Program-made: the position numbers and the translations under genes
Source of the DNA: Taxillus chinensis
Lineage: Eukaryota > Streptophyta > Magnoliopsida > Santalales > Loranthaceae
NCBI GenBank assembly: GCA_023512835.1
Contig: CM042088.1
Coordinates: 5,262,078-5,326,077, forward strand
DNA length: 64,000 bases
Direction: 5' to 3'
Notes under the pieces: generated by a model
Database searches by the model: none
The model's input: only the letters and a program-made list of their open reading frames with translations
What the model was told of the DNA's origin: nothing
In this document: positions 33,764 to 45,684 of the stretch, piece by piece
Layout of the letters: the number at the start of each line of letters is the position of its first letter
Position numbering within the stretch: the stretch's first letter is position 1

Positions 33764-34655
33764 ATGACAATCCAAAAACCTATGGGAATAACAATACATA
33801 CTAATTTGTATGGGCCTATGAGGAACAAGAGACTCAACGATGAAAGATATTTTATCTTGTTTGTGGATGACTTCACCAGAAGAACTTGTATCATGTACTT
33901 AAAGAACAAGACAGAAGCTTTGGAGTGCTTTAAGAAGTACGGAAGAATGGCTGAGAATGATTGTGACTAAAGAATCAAAGTCTTAAGATCTGATCAAGAT
34001 ACTGAGTTTACAATTGAAACCTTTAAGAAGTATTGGAACAAACATGGGATTCAACATCAATTATCAGAACAAGAAATGCACAACAAAATGTGGTTATTGA
34101 AAGAAAGAATAGGGTTGTCATTGAAATAGGCAGAACCTTACTACTGAAAGCTAATCTTCATACAAGATTTTGGATGGAGGCAACAAGACCAATTGTATAC
34201 CTATTGAATAGAGTAACACTAAGGCCAAGAACAGACTGCATACCTTACGAATTATGGTGTGGAAAGAAGTTAATAGCCAAATACTTTAGAATATTTGGAA
34301 GTCCTTGCTTTGTGAAGATAAAGGAGCAAGGAAGAGGAAAGTTTCATGCTAGATCTGAGGAAGGAACATTTCTTGGGTATTCATATCAGATAAAGGGCTA
34401 TAGAGTATTTCTTCCTTGAGTTGGAAAGGTCATAACCTCAAGTGAAGTTAAAGTTGATGAGAACTGGAAGAAGGAAGTGAATGAATGTTAGGACCCAAAA
34501 TTTGAAGAAGAAGAACCTCAGAAAGATGATGAATCTGAGCATGAAAAGCATAAGAAAGATGAGGACACAAACTCAGAGAAGTCTGATGAAGAAGAGAATG
34601 AAAAGTCTATTCCTAAAGAAGAATCGAGCAAGAGAACGAGGAGAACATGGTGTAG
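33764..34655 (+). pseudogene. Copia integrase fragment
   Basis: Reads DERYFILFVDDFTRRTCIMY, then a TAA at 33967, VLRSDQDTEF (second catalytic Asp region) and, after frame changes near 34040, AQQNVVIERKNRVVIEIGRT with the third acidic residue. It continues to FGSPCFVKIKEQGRGKFHAR and FLGYSYQIKGYRVFLP, then an acidic linker (EEEPQKDDESEHEKHKKDED). The first catalytic Asp region, RT and gag are absent. It lies between repeats A and B. Not from the other two Copia elements here: the wording differs throughout. Confidence 0.82.
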
Positions 34656-34663
34656 TATGCATG

Positions 34664-35184
34664 ACAAGGATCAGAATCTTCGGACCTTCAAGTCAGATCA
34701 ACTCTAGTTTAGAGCTAGCGACACTTTGATCTTTAGGTTAAGTCTTCAACTCTCTAAGTCTCCAATTTCGAGCTAGCAATAACTGCATTCTTACTTGGCT
34801 AATCATCAGTTCACATCAACGGGTCTTTGTTCACGGAAATGGGTCTTCAAAACCCTTCAAACTTCGACTTTGTGACACCACCACTTTTGATCCAATGGGT
34901 CTTTGAGTCTGCATGTCTTCGAATCTCTAAGACGTTGCTATTTACCTGACTGTACTTTGGGTCTTTGAATCTTCGACCCTGTAGATCTTCGAGTCTATGA
35001 CTCTCTGGACCTTTGAGTCTAAGGTGCTTTGAGTCTGAGGATCTTCAACCCTACAAAATTTCAAGTCTGAGGTGCTTTAAGCCTGAGGATCTTCAACCCT
35101 ACAAATCTTCGAGTCTATGGATCTTCGACCTTGTGGGTCATCGAATCTTTGGATCTTTGACCCTGAATAGATTAAACTAGTACA
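34664..35184. repeat. Direct repeat B, 'tcttcgac' sequence
   Basis: Second copy of repeat A, diverged, with the same order of landmarks (gtgacaccaccactt, then actttgggtct, then gaccctgaatagatt). It ends at the decayed gag-protease gene. Confidence 0.6.
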
Positions 35185-35859
35185 TAGTTAGATGCTTGAT
35201 CAACTTATCAGCCAATTGTAAGGGGATGGAGTTTGGCTGCACATTTCCTAGTCCAACTCTCTTGCACATCGAGAATGGAATCAAGCTCACACTAGCACCT
35301 AAATCACAAAGTTCATTGTCAAAAGACAATTGACCAATGGTGCAGGGAATTAAAAAACTGCCTGGGTCTCCATTCTTAGGAGGTAGCTTCCTTTGAATGA
35401 TGGCACCACAACTTTGAGTGAGGACCACTATTTCATGCTCTTCCAGGCTCTTTCTGATTGTTATTAAGTCCTTTAAAAATTTATTGTAGGATGGCATCTG
35501 AGCCAATACTTCAAGAAATGGAATAGTCACCTTCAATTGATTAAATATCTCCATAAATTTTCTATATTGTTCATCATTTTTCTACTTAACAAATCTTTGA
35601 AGGAATGGAAGAGGTGGAGTATATGTTCTGAGTTCCTTTATCCCTTGCTGTTGATCCTTAGCTTGACTATCTTGTTGTGTTATGACTTTTTCTGCCTTTG
35701 ATGGTTTTGCATTTTTTTTCACATGTGAGCTAGGGCTCTACTTGTAGTTCTTTTCCATTTCTCAATGTGACAGCTTTATAGTATTACCTAGGATTTGTTT
35801 CAGGTTTGCTGGGCAACTCTCCAGGGGTTCTTTGAGTAAGAGTATTAACAATCTAGGTG
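35185..35859 (-). pseudogene. Old gypsy gag-protease gene, segment 4 (gag end and protease)
   Basis: Minus strand. It reads TLTQRTPGELPSKPETNPR near 35800, a linker, YTPPLPFLQRFVK, a stop, then FNQLKVTIPFLEVLAQMPSY and a protease active site LCDLGASVSLIPFSM. It ends within the protease at LADKLIK, where repeat B begins. It is the host of the Athila insertion at 35865: the preceding piece of the same gene is at 49230-49470 beyond the duplication atatg. More diverged than either Athila-like element, so probably the oldest element in this block. Confidence 0.85.
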
Positions 35860-35864
35860 ATATG

Positions 35865-37383
35865 TGACTCGTATAAATTGTGTCTATAGGTTTTGCAGCA
35901 AGTGCACTGGTCAAGTAATAAAATGGAGTATTAAGACTCCAGTTGTCAAACCCACAGGGAGGTAGGTAATGCTGTTAAGCAGCAAACACTAAGCTAATCA
36001 GTTGATTTTATGTCCGGACAATTGATTTTTGTTGTACAAATAGTTTGATGAAAATTGATTAAATCAGAATGTTGGCAAGCTATTGGTATAGAAATTTCAG
36101 TGATTAAGGATCTAGGGTCACAATGTTTACCACCCAATCGATTGTAATAGTCTGGTTATGGCTCTTGTTCTTGATTTATGTTCTAGTTCATGTTCATGTT
36201 GATTATCTCCTACCTATCTTACATTTGGTCCATGCTAAGATAGATTTAAGGCTTTTATCCCAATTGGTCCATGTGAATAAAAGTGATCAAGGTAGATAAA
36301 CAATCTAATATTTGCAGACTTGGTCCATCATGCAATATTAAATCTAATTCACTAGTGTTCCACCCTAGACAAGGGCTAAGATTACCTAATTATGCATAAA
36401 CTAGGCATTTCCATTCAAGCAAGTGAATTAAACAAGAACTAAATTCTATTTTATTGAACAATGATAACCAAACTGAATACAATTTATTGGGGGCTACATT
36501 GCTCCCCTAGACTAACAAAACTACTCCATAATCATGACAAAAGCAATAACAATTACAAGAAAGAACATGATTACATTACCAGGACAATAAAGGAAGACCC
36601 CAAGATAAACCAGAACTCCAGCCTCCAAAGACTCCGGCATTTGCTGCCCAAAATCACTCCTTGCCAAGGACAATCTGATCTTTTAGCAATGGCTATAGCT
36701 CTTTTCAGAACTCAGATCAGATTCTCCTACTCAAGATGATTTACAATGCCTCCAAAGACCCCTATTTATATGATTTAGTGACCCAAATCAGGGTTACAAA
36801 AGGTGTGCCCTAATTATAAATGTGGTCGCTGCCAAAACGACGTTGTTTTGGTTAGTGACACTATTCAACGTTCTAGGCGCAATAAAACTCAAACTACTCC
36901 AAATTTGGCCCCAGTTCTTTAGAGGAAAATGATTAAAACAACAAAACACATTATTTGGACCTAAAAAATGCCTGCACGCGAGAATGAACGTGAGAAGACC
37001 CTTTTCACGTGCAGCTCCAGTTCGACTCAAATTTGCTCCAAGGCTTCCTATTGAGTTGTAGAAGGCATCCATGCAATAAAATCCTTGCACGTGAGAATGC
37101 ACGTGAGAAAGCCTTTTCACGTGCACCTTGATTTTGCCTTCATTTTGCTTCCATCTTCTTCCTATAGCTTCCTCTTGAGTGTATGGAGTGATCTAGCGAA
37201 GGTGTGTGGGAAAAAGTTGCTCCAAAACCTGCCAAAAACACTCAAAAAGTACAACTATACACTAAACAGGGTCTTCCTAGGGATTAAAGCAAATATGTGT
37301 AAAATATCATGCAACTAGGTACAAAACAAACTCTAAAACACCCTAAATAAGGCCTAGGATAATGGCATAAATGCACGTTATCA
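35865..37383 (-). repeat. Athila-like 3' LTR (minus-strand element)
   Basis: On the minus strand it runs TGATAACGTGCATTTATGCC to TTTATACGAGTCA-type end. It matches 47704-49224 closely. It contains paired G-box motifs at 36973-37016 and 37087-37126 and TATAAATA at 36763-36770. Confidence 0.93.
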
Positions 37384-38727
37384 AATTCCCCCTCACTTGA
37401 ACCTTTGCTTGTCCTCAAGCAAAACAAGAAACAAACACACAGTCAAACTGAAAAGAAAGACTAAACTAACAAACAAGAGAGGCATGGTTTCCCAGGACAT
37501 ACAACTCTATCATGATGAAGTAGACATTCCAATAGCTAAAATGAATCACAAATTAATCTAAACATGCCCTTACTATCAAGTCCAACAACCATGTAATATC
37601 ATTACTAATAGTTCAGATAGAAGCAAACATGCAAGGATAAAATGAAACTTAGCTCCCCCTGAAAGTCCTCACCAAGGTTAGAGCAGCCTCACTCAAATAT
37701 AACTTTCTTTTCTCTCCTCTCATGCCTTACTATCAATGCCTAACAGCTAAGGATTTACTCTTACACCCACTACTAGCTATTGATTAAGTTTTTGCCACGT
37801 AAACATAAGAGATCCCCATTGTACTCGTCAAGGAAAACACACCCTCTAGTCTACTTTTTGCACCTCATACACTTTGTTTTACTCAATGAACGCACACTCT
37901 ACTCTAATGACTGATAAAACACATCTTGAGCCAAAGAAGTGAGCTCAACATTCTACATAAACACAACTGAGCCAGTATGGCTTTTATTCTGCAAAACTTT
38001 TGTTTTTTTTTTTTTTTGTTTTTTTTTTCACACTTCTTTTTAGTAATAACTTTACAAGGTTGCATTTTATGCTCTCCCTTGATGGATTATTCACTCTGCT
38101 ATTGTCCTCACACAAGCCCTTGTTTTTTTTTTTTTGTTTTAAACAAGAACTGAACGGCAATACTTGAATCACTAACATCATACACCAAACACTGAGCACG
38201 AACAGGTACTTCTTATGCCTAAGTAACTCCAACCATTGAATAGCTACTAATAAATATTAAGAGCAAATTGATAACCCAATAACCCATAAAATACACTCAA
38301 AGGCAAGATAATGGTGCTCTAAAAAAGTATATGCCTATTCTGCACTCAACTTCAGGGTTTACAAAGCTCATCCTAACATAACATGCTCAGCTTACTATTC
38401 AAATGTCAGTTCCAAAATCATGGTGATATCATACAAAAAGTAAAGACATGCTCAATTAACTTCTAACACACCTTAATGATTGAAACATCTATATCACAAC
38501 AAGATACTAAGGTGGTCAATATAGTTACCAGGAATTTGCATACCTTGGTAGCCATGCACCTCACAGGCAAAACATACATTCACAGCAAAAACATAAAATA
38601 AAAGTAAAGCATGCATGCAAACAAACAAGCAACCGGTTCAAGGGAAATCACCCCCCCCCCCCCCCCCCCCACACTTAAACGATGTGATGCCCTCAGAGCA
38701 CGGGAAAAGGAAAAAGGGAGAAGACCG
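37384..38727 (-). other. Athila 3' non-coding region
   Basis: No ORF. Next to the LTR is the polypurine tract, then the hairpin sequence GCTTGTCCTCAAGC (37407-37420). A pure C20 run at 38651-38670 (G20 in the sense strand, within TTTAAGTGTGG context) lies just after the cargo stop, where the plus-strand element has its second purine motif. Confidence 0.75.
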
Positions 38728-41038
38728 TTACCGGTTGGTGGGGATGCTGTAGTAGAAGATAACATGGGCCACCATTCTTCTAAGACATGCGACAAAGTCA
38801 GCCAATGTTTCTCCTGTGAGCGCCCAAGTATCCTTATACTACAACAGAGCTATCAAATAATAGTAGACAAAAATCCCACAACTGAATTGATCAGGTTGTT
38901 GGGGAACCTCCATTTCATTAAAGTGCACCAGAGGAAACTTGGATGTCAACAGCCCTTCTTTTCTGAGTGCGTGTTTGATTTTTTTCAAGAAACCATGGAC
39001 AAGCTTCTTCTTTCGTGTGGAAAACCCATGGGCTTGGCTCGGGTCATAAAGGACAACATGGCCCACACTCAGGTCCAACTGCAAGAGTACGAAGTGTCGA
39101 TCAAGGAGGACCGGTATAAGAACCTCATGGACCTGGTGCCAAGAGCGATGTCCTTCTGCTGCTCCATTCATCCGCCGACAGAAAATATGCTCCGCTAACG
39201 GCTGCTCATATATCTCACACAGCATGATAGTGGTGTACTGAGCCATAGGGTAGTCGTTGGGCGCAGCCTCCACCACGTGTCGCATCGTACGGCAGAATAA
39301 GTCAACATCATCGGAAGATAAGTACTCATCAGCTAGGATACGCTGCAAATAAGATGACGTGAAGACTTCTGAATCACGCGTAAAACACGCTTGCAAGGTG
39401 TCTCCATAAGTAAACTGCTGAAAAGCAGCTGTGGCATCAGCAGTGGAGAGGGCCGGATGAAGATGAATATAGATGGGCTCCCCTAGGTTATCTTCCTGGG
39501 GAGCTTCTGATGATGCGCTAGACCACCATTGCAACGGCTGGATTAAGGGAACTAAGGCCTGTGAAGAGCTGGGCCCTGCTGGTGGTGTGAAATAAACAGA
39601 GCCGCTTGGAGGGAAGGGTGGAGCGGTGTAGGGCTCCGCCTCTTGCGGATACTGTGGATACTCCGGTGTCTCTTCGCTATGTGCAGCGTGCTACTGTACC
39701 GAAGGTGACGGTGCGTCAAATGGATCCTCCACAGGAGGTGTAGGAGTTTTCTTCTTCTTCTTCTTCCCCAAGGCCTTCCAGATCTTACCAAGCACACCTT
39801 TGACTTCCTTATGTTCCTTGAGGATGAGAGTTTGATTTTTCTTCAGCTGCCCGATCTCTTGGACGGTTTCCGCCTGTGCCTCTTGGAGTTGAGCAGTTTG
39901 CCTCCGTAAATCTTCATAAGAAGCAGTAGGAGTTGGTTCCGGGGCTTCCCATGGTCGGGCGGATGGACGAGATGTTGCTTGTTGATCTTGAGTGATGTAC
40001 TCGAGCGGCTCATCCAGCTGAAGTCTTGTGATGTGGCCATTAGTGAAGGCCCAGTTAAGCACGTCAGCTTCACTGATAACTTGGCCACTGACGCCTTGGA
40101 AGAAATTGTAGATTTCCTCCTTGTGAACATTGAACTGCATGTACATGGCAGTCAACTGGAAGATGTGCTGCCAGCGGGCATTCATGGGAGTAGAGGTGTC
40201 CCTAAACTGCTCGGTGGGTCGCTCCATATGTACGCTATGACGTGAAGGCTGTGGAGCGACGTGGATACTATCTCCCTATTTGCCCTTGTAGCTAACTCCT
40301 AAGGCACCCTCTGGATGGAGAACTCATAACCGCAGGTTATCCAGGAAAACAGTGGGGACTACTTGAGCACTAAGATGACCATATTGATACTGCAGAAGCA
40401 TACTAAGTAGTCGACCATATAAACATTTGTGAATGTCCCGTTTCCACAGTTTAAAAATTTCAGCAGCCCAATCAATGTGTAACTGACGATCGATGCAAAA
40501 CATAAACTCCAAATGGGATTTAGGGACTGAGTCTACACCACTAGTCTGTAACAGTAAGCACCTCCCTACCAAATTGGCAAGGCAACGGTATTTCCCATGA
40601 AATCCGTTTTTAGTAAATTGCCGACATTTCCCAAATTCCTTATTATACTGTAAAGCTCTACCATAATCTCCTAAGGTCAACGCAGGCTTTGCATGCATGG
40701 GATTTGGCAGATCAAAGCAGTCTCTCAACATAGAAGGGGAAATAAAAATTAAGACACCTTGAACCTCCCCAATTATCTCATCATCTTCCTCATTGATATA
40801 GACTGAATTATAAAAGTCTAACATGGCAGGGTAATATAAATCACTGCGAGCGCATACTAACCTTCTCAGTCCCAAAGCTTGCAGCTTGGTCATAACTTCT
40901 TCAGTCCAGTCAAGGATGGAGGACTCCAGGATCTCCCAATCAAACACATTCCCCACGAAGATAGTGTCGGCGTCTCTCAATGCTGAAGGCATAGAGGTGG
41001 CAGAGGCTTCAGGACTACCTTCTCCTTGTGTGCACCAT
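38728..41038 (-). pseudogene. Athila cargo ORF: plant-transposon-type domain plus Ulp1/C48 protease
   Basis: From 40992 to TAA 38728-38730 one frame of 755 codons is open except for four stops: 40324-40326 TGA, 40276-40278 TAG, 39691-39693 TAG, 38839-38841 TAG. By comparison with the plus-strand copy the second replaces Trp. The likely true start is the ATG at 41036-41038 (MVHTRR, as MVRTRQ elsewhere), one frameshift away. Order: N-terminal domain (FDWEILESSILDWTEEV; QFTKNGFHGKYRCLANLVGR), middle domain (MYMQFNVHKEEIYNFFQGVS), basic and Pro-rich linker, Ulp1-like domain. Catalytic residues: His 39094-39096, Asp 39043-39045 (17 residues on, the yeast Ulp1 spacing), Cys 38878-38880 in QQPDQFSCG. 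Predicted role: SUMO-type cysteine protease; inactive in this copy. Confidence 0.85.
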
Positions 41039-42048
41039 GACTAACCAAAGAAGGAATTTGCTCTCAGCAAGAAGGAAAAGGAAAGTATGAGATGTGAGTT
41101 TGAAGCTTGGAACCCATCCCTATTTATAGTGATTCGCCACAAGGGTAAAAGACGAAAAGGACCCTCTTAAAGTGCTCCGTCGTTTTCACGTGCAGAACAA
41201 AGAAGACTCTAGAAGATGCCAACTAGCTCCCACCGAAATTTCAGATTGATTGGACAACTATAGGTGTGCACGTGAAAAGCATGTTTTCACGGGTAGGGCT
41301 TGGATGAATCTAGACACGTCCAGCTGTCGTCCACCAAATTTTGAGCTCGAAAAGACGCTTTTATCCTTGTGCACGCGAAAAGCCTTCTCACGGTCAGGTC
41401 TCAGAAAGGTCTAGAGGATGCCAGTTGCCTTCGTGCAATTTTTCAGATCGATTGGACCATCCTACCCTTGTGCACGCGAAAAGCCTTCTCACGGTCAGGG
41501 TCTTTTTTGTCCAAATTTCACCAGTAGGTCACGAATGAACTATAGAGCCAGTATACATGTGCACGGGAAAAACTCCTTTTCACGGGCAAGCTGGTTGACA
41601 CCCTTACTGAAGCCCAATGTTGTTGAAATTTGACAGACTAGTAGCCCATCTCCCAAGGACAAAAATGTGTCAGTTAGTGGGCCCAAAATACCATCTTGTA
41701 ATCCATAACTTCATCTCCTTGGTTTGGCAATAGATTGGAGTGGGGCCCCTCTGATTTAATTCAACTGGGCTTGGATGTGGGCCTTAGAAAAGTTATCTAA
41801 AGTTCTGATACACAAGCCCAAGTAAGCCCAAGCAGAAATAAGCTCCATCATGGAATTTGGGCCTAGGCCCTGTTTCAAATGCTGCAAATAAAAGTTAAAA
41901 CAAAACAGCTATGCACTCCCTACAGACTATGGGTTAAAGCACACAATAAAAATATCCCAATAAAATAAAATAAAAAGGAAAAGAAATCACCATGGGTTGC
42001 CTCCCATGAAGCGCTGAGTTTAGGTCTTTAGCTTGACCGTCCCCTCTG
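41039..42048 (-). other. Linker between Athila pol and cargo, with G-box array
   Basis: Non-coding. It carries the tandem G-box units (41200-41620) upstream of the cargo start and the conserved GGGAGGCAACCC motif (inverted at 41993-42006) just after pol. It probably supplies the leader of the cargo transcript. Confidence 0.65.
41200..41620 (-). repeat. Tandem units of about 100 bp with paired CACGTG-like arms
   Basis: Three to four units, each with tctaga..gatgcc, an (a)aatttcagat.gattggac segment, then gtgcacgtgaaaag and ttttcacgg-type arms separated by a few bases (arms at about 41270-41300, 41372-41395, 41470-41495, 41559-41585). Later units are degraded to gcacgcgaaaag and ctcacggtcagg. 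Confidence 0.7.
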
Positions 42049-45000
42049 TCAAGTTGTGCTCAGAGTGAAATGATCAACCTCCTTAACATGGTCTTGAATG
42101 TAGTAAGGCTTCACACGCTGACCATTTACTTTGAATATTTGTCCAGAGGTTGATTGGAGTTCAACACTGCCATATGGGAAAACCTTTATAACAGTATAAG
42201 GTCCCATCCACTTAGATCGCAGCTTCCCAGGGAAGAGTTTAATTCTGGAATTAAAGAGAAGCACCCTCTGCCCTGGTTCAATAGTAGAGGGGCTGATCTT
42301 CTTATCATGTCTGAGCTTAGACCTCTCCTTGTACAACTTAGCACTCTTATAGGCATTGAAGCGAAATTCCTCCAACTCATTTAGTTGGTGCAATCGTAGT
42401 TCAGCAGCAACATTGGGATCCATGTTCAGCTTTTTAACTACCCAAAATGCCTTGTGTTCCAATTAAACAGGCAAGTGGCAGGCCTTTCCGTACAGTAGAC
42501 GATAAGGAGACATTCCAATGGGCGTTTTGAATGTTGTGCGGTAAGCCCACAATGCCTCATCGAGTTTTAGAAACCAATCTTTTCGGTTGCCTCCCACTGT
42601 CCTTTCCAAAATGTGCTTGATCTCACGGTTTGAGACTTCAGCTTGACCATTTGCTTGTGGATGATAGGCTAAGGTGCGCCTATGTTGAACTCCATATTTG
42701 TTTAAGAGCTTGTCAAAAAGCTTATTGCAGAAGTGACTCCCTTCATCACTGATAATTGCTCTAGGTGTTCCAAACCTGTTGAATATGTTGTGGCGAAGGA
42801 ACTTGGTAACCACTTGAGCATCATTCTTCCTAGTGGGTATAGCTTCAACCCACTTCGAGAGGTAATCAACAGCCAGAAGGATGTAAGAAAATCCATCTGA
42901 TGGTGGGAAAGGTCCCATGAAATCGATTCCCCATATGTCAAAAAGTTCTACTGGCATAATGCCAGTTTGGGGCATCTCTTGCTTCCTTGCAATTCCTCCT
43001 GTTCTTTGACACTGATCACATGACTTAACAAAGGTGTATGTGTCCTTGAATATGGTTGGCCAGTAAAACCCGCTTTGTAGGATCTTTGCCACCGTTCTTT
43101 GCACTCCTAAATGGCCAGCATAGTCAGATGAATGACAATGCTTTAGTATGCTGCCCACTTCCTCTTCTGGCACACATTTTCTGATGATCTGACCAGCACA
43201 TTGCCTGTATAGGACAGGCTCATCCCAAATGTATCTTCTTGCATTAAAGAGGAACCTCTTCTTTTCCTGATAAGTGAACTCGGTAGGTACATAGTCATAT
43301 GCATGGTAGTTCACTATATCAGCAAACCATGGCGTCTTTGCTTCAACTACAAAGAGCTGATCATCAGGGAAGGTGTCAGAAATAGTAGCACCTTGAGTAC
43401 TACCTTCCCCTAGCTCCAGCCTTGACAAATGGTCTACCACAATGTTGGAAGTCCCCTTCAAGTCTTTAATCTCCAGATCAAACTCTTGGAGTAACAAAAC
43501 CCATCTAATCAACCTGGGTTTCGCATCCTTCTTGTTGAACAAGTATCTCAAGGTAGCATGGTTAGTGTAAACAATGACCTTAGTGCCCAAAAGATATGAC
43601 CGAAACGTATCACAAGCAAACACCACAGCAAGTAACTCCTTCTCTGTAGTGGTGTAATTGAGCTGGGCCTCATTGAGTATGCGATTGGCATAATATATTG
43701 CCCTGAAAACCTTGTCCCGTTTCTGCCCAAGCACCGGTCTGACTACAAAGTCACTCGCATCACACATCAGCTCAAAAGGTTGCGACCAGTCTGGAGCTAC
43801 TATCACCGGTGCTGAACTGAGCTTCTCTTTAAGCACTGTAAAGGCCTGAAGGCAGTCTTCAGAAAATACGAAAGGAACATCCTTCTCTAAAAGCATGCTT
43901 AGGGGCTTGGCAATTTTTGAGAAATCTTTGATGAACCGCCGATAAAATCCTGCATGACCCAGAAAGCTCTGGATGCCCTTCACATTAGTGGGAGGAGGTA
44001 GACTTTCAATGGTGGAGATCTTTGCTCTATCTACTTCCAACCCAATTGCGGACACTCTATGCCCAAGGACGACTCCTTCCTTGACCATGAAGTGACACTT
44101 CTCCCAGTTCAAGACCAGGTCCTTTTCCTTGCATCGGATCAACACGGTTTCCAGATTTCTAAGGCAGATGGAAAAAGAGGAACCAAATACCGAGAAGTCA
44201 TCCATAAAGACTTCCATAATTTCCTCCACTAACCCTTGAAAGATTGCCATCATACACCTCTGGAAAGTAGTAGGTGCGTTGCAGAGACCAAATGGCATAC
44301 GCCTGAAAGCATACGTGCCAAAAGGGCACGTGAATGTAGTCTTCTCTTGATCCTCCGGGGCAACTGCTATTTGGTTGTATCCGGAATAACCGTCCAGAAA
44401 ACAATAATACGGGTAACCAGCTAACCGATCTAGCATTTGATCAATGAAAGGTAACGGAAAGTGGTCCTTACGAGTGGCTTTATTCAGCTTGCGGTAGTCG
44501 ATGCACACGCGCCACCCGGTCACTGTGCGGGATGGAATGAGCTCGTTATTCTCATTGCGTATCACTGTCATGCCGCCTTTCTTGGGAACCATTTGCATTG
44601 GACTAACCCAGGAGCTATCTGAAATGGCATATATGATACCCGCTTTCCTCCACTTCAGAATCTTCTTGCCAACGACTTCCTTCATTGCAGGATTGAGCCT
44701 GCGTTGGCGCTCTACGGTAGGAGTATAAGACTCCTCCATCAGTATCTTGTGCATGCAGACCGCTGGACTTATACCTTTTATATCATCCAGAGACCACCCC
44801 AGGGCCTGCTTATGCTCCCGTAAGACTTCTAGTAGCTGTCTGGTTTCTTCTACTGTTAAGGATGCAGCTACTATCACAGGGTAACGCCCTTGTGTATCCA
44901 AAAACTCGTACCTCAGATGTTCTGGGAGTTGCTTCAGAACTAGCAAGGGTTCCGTGATTGCTGAGGATTCAGTTGAGGGAGGCTGCTGCTTAGCTTGATC

Positions 45001-45684
45001 TTCTAGCACTTCATAAGTCTCTTCCGGTTCCGCCTCAGCAAAATCCACCTGCTGCAATTCGTGATCCAAGCTTTCAGTGATCAAACTTTCTTTGAAGTAA
45101 TTGTCCATGAATTCAGCAATCTGATCAATCCAATAGCAGCTGGAATGATCATTCGCCTTGCTCATCGAACGCTCCATGTTGAACACCACTGCGTCTTCAT
45201 CCACACGCAGTGTCAACTCCCCTGAGTTTACATCGATCAAGGCCCTTTCGGCACTCAGGAATGGCCTTCCAAGAATCAATTGGACTCCTTTATCTTCCTC
45301 CATTTCCAAAACAACAAAGTCCACTAGGAAGATAAAGCGATTCACCTTGATTAAAACATCTTTAATGATGCCCGCCAGCTTTCCTATCGAGCAATCAGCA
45401 AATTGTAAAGATATGGAAGTGGGCTTTATTCCAGTCAAGCCCAGTCGCCGATAGATGGACATTGGCATCAGATTTATACTTGCCCCTAAGTCACATAGGG
45501 CTTGTTCCAATTGCGAGGTGCCAATGGTGCAGGTCAGAGTGAAACTACCCGGATCTTTAAGCTTGGGTGGTAGCTTGTGCTGCACCACTGCACTGATGTC
45601 ATTTGTGAGAGCTATTATCTCACAATCAGTGTAGCTTCTCCTCTTGGACAGCAGATCCTTTAAAAATTTGACATAACCAGGCAT
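42049..45684 (-). pseudogene. Athila pol: protease, RT, RNase H, integrase
   Basis: Open for 1073 codons from 45684, then TAA 42463-42465 (Glu in the plus copy, [11 protein letters not shown]), then open to 42049. Protease: [63 protein letters not shown]. RNase [31 protein letters not shown] (Asn where Asp is expected), VVDHLSRLE. Integrase: [22 protein letters not shown] (HHCC), [31 protein letters not shown] (DDE), then a C-terminal SKWMGPYTVIKVFPYGSVEL module. Joined in frame to gag through a TAG at 45685-45687. Nearly intact, but the RNase H change and the stop argue against activity. Confidence 0.92.

Noticed and set aside
38580..38795. Minus-strand ORF with poly-Gly and plus-strand ORF with poly-Pro across the C20 run
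   Set aside because: Both are translations of the homopolymer and its flanks; the plus ORF is also antisense to the Ulp1-type ORF.
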